Assembly: GCA_035578905.1 (NCBI GenBank)
Contig: JAQJVL010000613.1
Location: 1-64,000, forward strand
DNA length: 64,000 bases
Source: Stictocephala bisonia
Taxonomy: Eukaryota; Arthropoda; Insecta; Hemiptera; Membracidae
Direction of reading: 5' to 3'
This document shows positions 1 to 10,700 of the stretch, one piece after another. Numbering within the stretch: position 1 is the first letter of the stretch; each line of letters starts with the position of its first letter. The position numbers were made by a program, and so were the translations under genes. The notes beneath the pieces were generated by a model. That model saw only the letters and a program-made list of their open reading frames with translations, did not search any database and was not told the origin of the DNA.

Positions 1-957
1 GCAGCTAAAAATGAAGCAAATGCACCCGGTTACAAAAAAAGTAAAGAGCGAGTGACAATCATGAACTGCTGCAATGCTTCCGGTTCATTAAAATTAAGAC
101 CCCTATTAATAGGGAAAGCCAAAAACCCAAGGGCATTCAAAAATGTTCAAGTAAATTGCTTGCCAACAGTTTACAAAAACCAACAAAATGCATGGATGGA
201 CTGTACCATTTTTAAAACATGGTTTTTTAACGATTTTGTCCCAGTTGTTGAGGCATATTTAAAGCAGAAAAACTTGCCCCAGAAAGCATTGTTGTTGCTA
301 GATAACGCGCGATCTCATCCGGATGCAAGTGACTTAGTTAGTGGTCAAATAAGAGCAGTTTTTCTTCCACCCAACGTGACATCGCTCATCCAACCCCTAG
401 ACCAAGGTGTTTTGGAAGCAATGAAGAGAAACTATCAACGAAGGCTTCTCCAAGTGTTGCTAGCCAAGTTAGATGAAGGACTGACGGTAACGGATGCACT
501 TAAGAAAATCACTGTCAAAGACGTTGCTTATTGGATTGCATCTGCGTGGGACGACGTAAAAGTGTCCACGATTCAAAAATCGTGGAAAAACATATTCTAA
601 ATAAAGCACAAAACAAACGACACGCAAAAGGAAACTGACGACTGTGTAGTCGATTTAGCCAACCTAGTTAATCATTTACCAGTTGAAGAACCAATCATAA
701 TTGAAGATGTAATCAATTGGATTAATGGAGACGAAGAAATGGAATTGTCAGACGACGCAATTGCCGATCTCATTGTAAACAAAAACAATAATGAAGAAGA
801 TGAAGACACAGATGATGCTACTCCAAAGATTACTCATTCCGAGGGATTGAAGTTACTTGAAGGAGCACTCGCATACGTTGAGCAACAAGAGGAATCAACT
901 CCATTTGATGTCCTCCATTTTCAACGTTGGCGGAACATTGCGGCATCAAAATAGAGG
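1..957 (+). pseudogene. Tigger/pogo-type transposase (DDE_1), 3' part
   Basis: The reading frame is open to the left window edge and encodes the second half of a Tigger/pogo-superfamily transposase, an enzyme that cuts and pastes the element into TA sites. Visible motifs are RPLLIGKAKNPRAF, LLLLDNARSHP (second catalytic Asp intact) and NVTSLIQPLDQGV (third catalytic Asp intact). The catalytic core ends with SWKNIF followed by a TAA stop at 598-600. The same frame then stays open to a TAG at 952-954, encoding the acidic C-terminal region usual for this family (EEDEDTDDA near its centre). The family normally carries core and acidic tail in one protein, so the TAA is probably a nonsense mutation. 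The N-terminal HTH region lies outside the window. Confidence 0.85.
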
Positions 958-1218
958 CACGAAACTTACGCAAAATTCAATCAAAGACTTTTTCAAACAT
1001 TAATATTTACTGATTAAGGTAAATGTTTTTGTATTTTATATAGTTATATGTGTTAGTTTATTAGTTTGTACTATTAGTACGAGTATGTTAATGGTAACAC
1101 AATTATCGATTTTTACGCGTTTTTCTTATCAGTACAACCCATCTCGGGATTATCCGAGTTTTTTGTGTATCCGAGGTGGTCTCGGTCCCAATTACCTCGG
1201 ATAACCGAGAGTCTACTG
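1..1218 (+). mobile_element. Tigger-like DNA transposon, right part with terminal inverted repeat
   Basis: The transposase remnant is followed by a subterminal stretch with several TCCGAG/CGGATAA words (1142-1205) and ends in GAGAGTCTACTG at 1218, flanked by TA. Read inward this is CAGTAGACTCTCGGTTATCC, a typical Tigger/pogo terminus. The left terminus is outside the window. Confidence 0.8.
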
Positions 1219-1515
1219 TATTTACAAAATAGTAAAGGGTCCTTGAGTTAAGGTGACCATTTCCCTCCATGAAAAATTACAAAAACATGGGTTTGTAATT
1301 TCAATGATTTTGTCCATAGTAGTTACCACATCGTAACACTTATGAGTGCCATTTGATTGGTGAAGACCTACTCTAGTAGTGAAAAATAAATTGGTTTATG
1401 TAAAAAAATTAATATTTTTATATTTTTTTCATAATTATATGAACCTTTAAATGTCATTCTTGATAATTTTACAATTTAAACTTATAATATCAACTTATAG
1501 TCCACTTGATGGGCC
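1219..1515. other. AT-rich spacer between Tigger element and CARS2 3' end
   Basis: No coding signal or repeat was recognised here. It separates the Tigger terminus from the presumed CARS2 polyadenylation region. Confidence 0.4.
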
Positions 1516-1521
1516 TTTAAT
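1516..1521 (-). promoter_or_regulatory. CARS2: Candidate polyadenylation signal of CARS2
   Basis: The minus strand reads ATTAAA here, 164 bases after the CARS2 stop codon. It is the common variant of AATAAA and the first good match in the presumed 3' UTR. Short motifs like this occur by chance in AT-rich DNA, so the call is tentative. Confidence 0.4.
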
Positions 1522-1684
1522 AATCATACAGTGTTTACTATAATTCAATACAATAATAAAACCGTACAGTTGAAATACAACAGCATGTTTAGGCCTGTTG
1601 ACAGTAAAATTGCACTGTTACTATAAGTCTGCTGACTTTCCAGCGGCAGCTTGGCAGTTTGGGCAACAGCCACCTTAAGTAGGG

Positions 1685-1750
1685 TTACTCCTCTGCAGCT
1701 GGTTTGACAACATCCTTCAAACTCCAGGTGGACTTTTGGCCCTTGTGGTC
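1685..1750 (-). CDS. CARS2: CARS2 exon 10 (last coding exon)
   Basis: The acceptor is TGTTTCAG at 1751. The exon encodes [15 protein letters not shown] and ends in TAA at 1685-1687. STW followed by a short helical tail is the usual C-terminus of bacterial-type CysRS, so the exon is supported by family resemblance as well as by keeping the frame. Confidence 0.9.
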   Translation of the reverse strand, partial: DHKGQKSTWSLKDVVKPAAEE

Positions 1751-4700
1751 CTGAAACAGATTTCACCATTCATCTAAACTGACATGTAAATTGTTTGCAA
1801 TCCTATGTACATAAACAGAATTCAAGGAAGGTAAATGTATTGGTTTATATCAAAAAGGAGCACCAAAAACATTTATTGTGATTTATTTCCTTTTGAAATC
1901 TAAACTTTAAGATGCCTGTACTGTTAAAAGACGCCAATCATTAAAATATTTGTAGTTTTTTCTATCCATAAATTCAAATAAGAGCATTTCAAAGGATATG
2001 ACTTACACTCTACGGTCATTTCTTTCTTATTACAGTAAGTAATTTATGATCCATCACACAAATTCTTTTGGCATTGTTTTATACATTGTTAGTCAGATAA
2101 TAGATTTAAAGATTGTTTGTTTCTCTTAATAATAAATAAACAGTAATATCGCCAACAATTTTATTTTATAATGAAGTTTTAGTTAGATAAAATTAGTAAA
2201 GAAGAACGTGTTAACAATATAAAACTATAATATTATTTTCAACAAATAAGGCTGTCATATGTGTAAGACATTGGAAATAGAATTGAATTTATCTTATATC
2301 TAATTTTATACAATAATATAGTATAGTGACCAACTCAAACATCCCTCATAGAGCAGACGACTCTTCTCTCAATATTGGGTAAACATTGAGCAATTATGGT
2401 ACAAACTATCTATCCTTGCCAAAAGTTATGTTTAAGAGTAGGAAAGAGGTTCTGCCTTAAGTTCTATTGTGGCTATAGTTAAGGTATTATTTTTGCGGTA
2501 ACCTCTAGAGAAAATCTCAATGGGCTATACTTCATATACTAAATATAACACCATCCTCCCCTACTCAGACACAGTGTTGTTCACCCACACATCCGCCCAG
2601 GTACAGTGAGTTATTGGCCCTCTAACCTGTAAGTTCTAATACCAACATATGTGTATGGGTGGGTAGGTGAGCAAAAACAATGCCATTGTACATGTATGGG
2701 TGGGCACGTTGGATTAACCATCAAAAGACTTTAAGAAACAATTTTTACAGTTAGTCCTTTATGGTTATCAAATGATCTTTGGAATAATGCACTTGCCTAA
2801 AGAAAAACAGAGGATCAAATCAAAACAACTTTTTTACCTTAATCTCAACACCTGTTTTAAATAGGGTATCCCGCAACTCATCACAAGCCTTAAGCAGGAG
2901 ATTACGTTCTACTTTCGCCACTTGACCCATATGAGGGTGGAGAGCCACATCCCTAGTGGCGCAACGCAGTTCTAATGCAGCATCCAGGACTGCAGTTAAT
3001 TGTTTACTTTTTCCTCTCGCTGCTTGACGCTACAACACAAATAAAATAATAAGTTAACTATCCTGTGAGCTTATAAATAGTTATCACTTGAGTATAAATA
3101 GACAACTAAGCTAGGAATATAATATTATTCAAATATTTTACTTCATCAGGGTGGAAAACTGACAAAGAGAAAAACATAGATGAAGTATAAGCATTATATA
3201 AAATGAAAGTCTCAAAAAGTTTAATTTATTTGTGGACAGATTAAACTCAAATTTTAACAAAGTTCATGATAAAATATTTTTGAATCTAAGCCTATATGAG
3301 ATAATGCATGGACTGTCAAGACTAAACATTTTTGTGATTAGCTATGCCCTTGTGATGTTGATTATAAGATTTCCTTTATTCACATAAATAGTTCGCCAAC
3401 TTTCAGGTTTAAAATATCAGTTTCTATTATTTGATTAATGAATATAGTATAAAACTTGTTAATATTTAATTACAATAGCTCCAGACAGTTATAAGCTAAG
3501 ATCTAAACATTGTCAAACTTATTCTCAACTAAACTAATGACACAGTGGATTTGTTGAGGATCATCCCACTGTAACATCCAGCAATAGTCAGCTATCATAT
3601 TTTGTTCTATCATTCCTGGTACCTTCTTTCCCATTTCTTTGATATCTTGATGGAAACTTTCCCTCTGTTGTTCACTTACAGCACAAAGATTTGCTGGAAA
3701 GTAGTTAAGGTGCAAGTGAAAACGAACTTTTGTGCTAATGTAACTAACAAGTTTTTAAAGTTGTCTAGTGTGTCTGCAACAATTGACTTGTAATTTGGTC
3801 CTTTTTGTTTCTGAGAAAACTGATTACAGCTAATTTAAATATGCCCTTGCCACTTTTTCATTTATTTACATTTTATCCTCAATGTTGGTATCCCTAAAAC
3901 GTTTTCTTATGTCAGGATGGACAAACAATCCTTTTTTTAGCTTAGCCTCAAACAAACCAGGAAACATTGGTAACAAAAACAATTTCTTTTTTTTATTTTT
4001 GTAATGCCTTTTCAAACTGTTTCATCAAACCAATTTTAATGTGAAATGGTGGGATTTTTCGATTAACAAGACTTTTCGTCCTAACATTTTTAACGCCCAT
4101 CTCCAAGTTTTTCCTCACTGGCCATTTTGTTTTATGTTTTAATATAATGTTGCTTTCTATCATGATGACTATCCCAATCACAGTGAAAGCAAGGAAACAC
4201 TGTGTAAGCACCTTGTTAAAATACCTTTCAAATCACCTAACATTTTCCCCATTGTGGTATATTGTATATATAAGTACAGTACATTATAGTTCAGCTGTTT
4301 AATTTGTCAATGGCCATCACAAAAATCTTTCAACTTTTTGACATTAAATTTTCAAAGCATTTCAAAGCTGATTGAAATAATTCATTTGGTAGTATATTAA
4401 ATGTTTTGTCAAAATTTGTCATGCTCTTTACATAATAAAACGTTAAATAGCAAAATATTAACTTTGTGTTTGTGATGAAACTATACTTGATGGAATTTTT
4501 TTCAATATTTTTCCCGCAATCAGCGCTGAAAATAACTATTAAGTTTTCTATCGTAGACTTGTGAATTATTAAAGATAACATCCCAACACCAATCACAACT
4601 GATACAAATTAATAATATTTTTTATCTACGTTAAAAACATATGTCTTGAATATTAGAAATAATTAAATAAATTTTATGATTGAAAAACTGATATACTATA

Positions 4701-7700
4701 TAAAAAATTGTGAACAAATTAAATAAAATGTTTAAAAGTAGTAACATGTTTTTAGCACCATTAAAATGAATTTCAAAAATGGTTGGTAGCGTAGTTGGTT
4801 AAAACCCTAAAAGTTCTCAGTTTGATCCTAATCAGTCATAATACATTTTGAAAGGGACCGGCTTTGTCTGACCAATTGTTCATTTGTCATTGGGCTATTA
4901 ATTAATGACACTTTCGGCCTTAGTTTGTAACAATGACTACAATCACTCATCACACTCGTTCGAAATACACATTTGCCTGAATCTTAAGATCAGAGTCTTA
5001 AAAATAAATAAATAAGTAAAAATGCAATGAAAGTTATGTTAGTGTACAAATGATTTACTTACTTCATCCAATGTGAATGTGAATCCTAAATCACCCAGAG
5101 TCTTTCTAACAAACTGTGAAGCAGCTGTAACTGCTACTACGCTACGAGGTTTAGATTCCTGAAAATATGATTTTTCTTGATATTAGACCATATAAAAATT
5201 CAGTGCATAAAAAATATTTCACCCACAAATTCCAAGCAGGGAAAATTCAGAAACATGTAGTCAGGTAAATATGGGATAATAGTTTTTTCAATAAAGAACC
5301 GTAATTACACTTATGACAAGACCAATATTACTTGGATGGAAACAACAATCTTCTTGCCTATATTTCAAAAGTCAAACTCCTGCGAAAAAAAGATCGTATC
5401 TTGAAACAGCTTAGGCTGAAATTTAAAATGTGAACAATTTAACTTTTATAAACAAAAGCATATTTTTTAAATTACTTGTAAAAGATGAATTAACCGTAAT
5501 CAAACTTACTAAACAGCGTGGAATTGTGTGTAGCTAACACTTGGAAACCTAAACCCAGTGTTAGTTCCAGAGGTGCATGTTGTGTATTAATAGTGAACAA
5601 ATTAACTATACCATTGGTGCTGAAACAGGCGACTAAGGAGTTGTACTGTCACAACAACTCCAACCTGTTTTATAAGTTTTTACTTGGTAGAGGAGAAGGA
5701 CAGATGGATTTTAAATCTTTAAAATGGCTGTAATATTCTAGTTTAATAGGGTATAAATAGGAAATTTAAATAGTGTAATAGGTAATAGGAGAAATAAATA
5801 AGTGAAATAACTGACATAAGAGATGATAATTTATAAATTAAAATATTAAAAAGTCATAAGAATAGTTAGGGTTCAAAGTGATAATACTTATTTATTACAG
5901 ATTTGTTTTTTGATTATTGTTTTTGCGATTTACAATAATTATTAGAACTACTATAAAACGGTCGGAAATCTTATATTTTAATCTTACATGTTACTTTTAA
6001 TATGTACTAAAATTCAAACGTCTGGGATCACAAATGAAACATTTCTAAATACAGTAGAGCGCCGATTATCCGAACTAATTGGGGACAAGGGGTGTTCGGA
6101 TAACTGAATATTCGGATAATCGAACATGAAAAGACAAAATTTTTAAATTATATATGTAACAAAATTCTTAGTAGTTAAAAGGCTAAAAAATTATCAAACT
6201 AAAATTATTCATGTAATTCTATTATGAAATCAATCAGAATGCATGGATATAACTTTTAAAGAACAATTTATTATACATAGATACAGTACAATGCATACTT
6301 TTTATTTAGAGAAAAAGTCCAAAATTTGTTTTTGCTTTAGCCCTGACACTCTTGTTTTCCCTGCTAAATCTCGTAAGCATTTCAAATTGAGCAGTTGGAG
6401 AGCATCACTTTCATCTTGTCTTTCCAACCACTTCATTGCCGTCTCCAAGCAGTGGAAAGCCTCCTCATGTGATGGTCCTTTATTTTCTTCAACGTGATCT
6501 TCGTCGTCATCAGGCTCCTCGTTGTCATCCTCATTAAGCCTTTGAACACTGGCAATTATTTCATCATCTGTTTGAACCTCATATCCAGGGTCATACTCGT
6601 CACATTCTAGCCATTCATGAATGTTTTCCTGGTCACATTCCTCAAAACCAGGTGACTGGTTTATAAGCTCAGCTACCTCCGAAACAAACTGGCTGTTTAG
6701 AACCTCTTGAGTAGAAGATGGATTTTCCTCCAATTGTTCATTGGCCTAGTCTGCTTTATAAAGCTTACCCCAAGCTCTTCTCAGAGTGGTTTCTTTGACT
6801 ATTGTCCAGGCTTCTGCTGCCATGTACACAGCATCCTTCAGATTAATGTCTTTGTAGAGTTGGAAGATAGGTTTGTCTTCTTCTTGGCCAATAAGAACCA
6901 TACGCAATAATGCCTTACGGTAGAAACGTTTGAATGACTCTATAACTCCCTGGTCCATTGGTTGGAGTATGGATGTAACGTTGGGAGGCAAAAAAATTAC
7001 CTTAAATTTTCCATTTTCTCTTTCAAGAGAAAGAGTTGAGAGATGACATGTAGCATTGTTAATCAATAAAAGCACATTTCCTTGGTTTCCAGTTTCACGC
7101 TGATGTTTTTTTACCTCTGGGATGAATACCTTTTCATACCATTCAACAAAAATATCAGAAGACATCCATGAATTGGTTTGATTTATGTAAGTGACAGGCA
7201 AAGTCTTTATTCCCTTGAAACAACGTGGATTTTTGGACTTCCCTATAATAAGCAATGGAAGCTTATGGCTTCCCGTTATATTTGCGCACACCATTGCAGT
7301 TATGCGGGATTTGCTAGCTTTGAATCCAAGTGCTGACATTTCATTTTTAGAAACTAGAGATTTCGTCTGCATCTTTTTCCAGTAAAGGCCAGTTTTATCG
7401 GCGTTATACACATTGTCAGGGTTAAAAGCCTCTTTTTCTATGAAATTTTTAAATGAAATTTTAAAACTTTCAGCTGCTGCAACATCAGCAGACAATTTTT
7501 CCCCTTGAATATCTATTTCTCGTATTCCATGGCGGGATTTAAAACGCTTCAGCCACCCAGTGGAAGCTTTAAAATCAGCATCACCACCGAGCTTATTGTT
7601 CATTTCAAGCGCTTTTTCGCATATCAAAGGGCCACTTATAGGCTGTCCTTGACCACTTACCTGCATGAACCATGTATAAACTGCTGTGTCCAAATCTTGG

Positions 7701-10700
7701 TTTTTGGCAGTTTTCATTGTTTTTCGTTCAAGCTTCCATCAGCACTGTTAAGCACACTGTACCGGGTCTTTAGACCGGTACATTTCTTTTTTTTCCGTCG
7801 TAGTCTGCCGGGCTGCCTGAGATTCGCTTTTGCCCGGCGTTTCGCGTACGTTGGTGGCCGTTGGCCCAGTTCCGTTTCGTTCCGTGTTCCAGCAGCTTCG
7901 GTCAAGTTGGCCTGTCTGTTCACTTGTTCTCAGCAGCCGTTCGTCACGAGAATATGTTAGGCTAAGGTTCCCAAAACGTAAGTGTTCTTTTGTAAGTTTT
8001 AATATCTAATCACCCTTTTGGTGAAAATACTTTTGTTTCATTGAAAATATTAATCGGGCTTGGTTGTGTTTTCAGGGTTTTGTTAAATTTGTATTTTCTT
8101 TGTCTAGTTTTGTTAACCTAGGTTTGACCCATGTGCTCCATGTTACTTTTTACCGTTAATTACCGTTAATGCTTTTTATATCTGCCTTTATTGTCAATAG
8201 TAGTTCTGTATAATGTTTTGCTGAGCCTTTTTACAGTTGGAGTTACCGATATCATATTTTTGTTCTTTGCCAATAACCTAGCCTAGCTGTACCCTTTGAT
8301 TTTCATGTTATAACCTATTGCTCATGTATCCATAGCCTAGTTTCAGTTTGTCATTTTTAGTTCCATATACGTAATTACGTCTTTTATAATTTGCTGATTT
8401 GTAATTTGTTTTAAATCTGAGTTTGCCAACATAATTATTCATAGCCTAAAGTTAATCTTTCACTGTCTTGTTTGCTTTTCATGTCCAGTTTTGTTAAATC
8501 ATGCACCCTTATGTTTAGTGGTTATGTGTAATATTTTGTTGTGATGGCTGGACTGTGTTTAATGGCTGTGTTTGACCTTGCAGTCCAGGGTCCTTGAGTA
8601 GGACGTTTCTGCCCTCGGCCTGCCGTCCGGGGATTGTCTACCATCTGCACTGCTAGCCTGGCCTGAGGACCATGTTGGAGCCTGGAGGCGTCCGCTACCC
8701 GCTCTACATCTTTGTGGTATAAGTCTCCTGTCCTCAGGTCAGTGTTTTCCATCTTGTTTTCCCGGCGGCTGAGCTGGGGGTTTTGCTGTTTAAATATATA
8801 CAACAGAAAATAACCCAAGAAAAAACAGTGAAATATAAAAAAAAAAAAAAAAAGAAGAGAAAAAAAAAATTTGTGGAACTTTATGTGGCCTAGGCCTAAA
8901 ACCAGAGTGATTTATGCAACACAGCCATGGGGACCTATATGTTTTTTTTTATAAAAGGAAAAAAAAAAAACTTAAAATACAAACCAAAGGAACTTTTGAT
9001 GTTAATATTTATTTATATTTATATTTCTGGTTATTTAGTTTAATTAGTTTATTTTGTTGTTAGATTTTTTAGAGTTTATATTTGTTAGGTCCCTATTGTT
9101 AAATTGTGTTGTTATTTATTTTTATGCTTTAGGCCTAGTGATCGTTATTTATTTTTTGTTGTTGTTAATTGTATTATAGATGTCTTGAAGTGCATTTTTA
9201 CTCGAACGGTACCGTGTTAGATTTTCTTTTTAATTGTTTAATTTTTAAACTCACCAAAAGGGAATTATGGGACTTTTACTTAACTTCTTATTCGGAGCTG
9301 CCCAGGGATTCCGGCTTACTCCCTGGCCCGGTGGAATCAAGGGATGTGTGGGCTAAATTGCCGGTTTAAGTGTTGTGATCCAAAGGTTCTAGATTTTCAA
9401 TTTTATGTGGGCATTAAATTTATCTTACGTTTTGGGGGTCTCCGGCTAAACTGCAGATAGGCCATGTAGTTGTTTATTGGCAATTTTGGTATTTGTTGAG
9501 TTTGTTGTTTTTGTAGCTTTTGTGTCTTATCTTGTTAATTTTAGTGTTTATTGTTATTAATTGAAGTGCGAATTTATATTGTGGCCTTCTGCCATTTTTG
9601 ATTAATTAATTCTGGTTTTTTTGGTAATAAATTAGTTTTGCTCAGCTGCCGAGTTTTATTTTGACCCTCCAACTGCCACCCGTGATCCCATCGCTCGACT
9701 TGTTTTGAGCCATCCCCCAGTTGGCACGCTTTCCAGCTTTGGTGGGGGGGGATGGGTCTCAACACACGCAAATTTCAAGATAGAATCGCTCTTCTTTTTT
9801 ATTTCTGTAATTGTTGCTTTACCAACACCATATTCTTGAGCTAAACTTGCTCCACTAGAACCACTTTTCAATCGCTTTATTATAGTAAGTTTATCCGACA
9901 CATTTAGAACAACGCGTTTCCTTTTTGACATTGCAACAGAACTGTCTCGAACCAAACGTCACAACAAACAGCACAACAGCACTACGATCCGTTCCTGGCA
10001 AAGGCTCACAAGCCACTGACTTGTGACTATACTACCAGCGCCAAGTCACGTAGGCCGTAGGCGGCAGACGTATTTAAGCGCTGCATACAGTGAACAACAC
10101 CGGCGCAGCGGGAGTTTCGGTTGGCGCGCGTATTTGAATTACGTACTTGAGAATCACGTTCAAAATATGAATTACAGTACATACATATTAGGGTGTTCGG
10201 ATAACCGACGGTTCGGATGACCGACGTTCGGATAATCGGCGCTCTACTGTAAATATTTATTTATATACACATCGGATATAAAAAAATAAATGATAGTTCA
10301 ACAGTATGATGTTTTTTCTATATGCTGAGAAATCCAAATATGCTAAAAGTTAAACTTAAACAAAGACTTGTTCATCAGAAGAAAGCTATTAGAGTATTTT
10401 TTTTATATTCAGGTTAAATAAGTAATATATTGGGTTTCTTATAGAGACACTGGCGAGCTGTCCCTTTCCTTCCATGCTCCTACGCGGTAAGTAGGTCAGA
10501 GCGAGGGTGAAAGTGGATCAAGGCCGACAGACCACTGCAGCTGACCTAGTTTTTTATCAACCGAGGGGTGGGGAAGTGTAATAAATACCGGTCCTCGGAG
10601 GCACTAGACAGTGCGTCTGAGACTGCGAGTAGGGAAGGATTTACGCCGACGTTATGTACCGTTTCAAAATACTACTGTGGTAAGACTTGTTTCACTACGA

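Larger units (their letters stand above)
6052..10249 (-). mobile_element. Complete Tigger/pogo element, interrupted by an LTR-like insertion
   Basis: The left end CAGTAGAGCGCCGATTATCC (6052) and right end GGATAATCGGCGCTCTACTG (10249) are exact 20-bp inverted repeats, each flanked by TA. Repeated TTCGGATAA words lie just inside both ends. Without the inserted 7758-9762 the element is about 2.2 kb, normal for Tigger. The transposase is on the minus strand in two blocks on either side of the insertion. It lies in CARS2 intron 7. Confidence 0.9.

Noticed and set aside
7505..7960. 151-codon plus-strand frame
   Set aside because: It is antisense to the Tigger transposase and runs into the LTR-like insertion; no domain.
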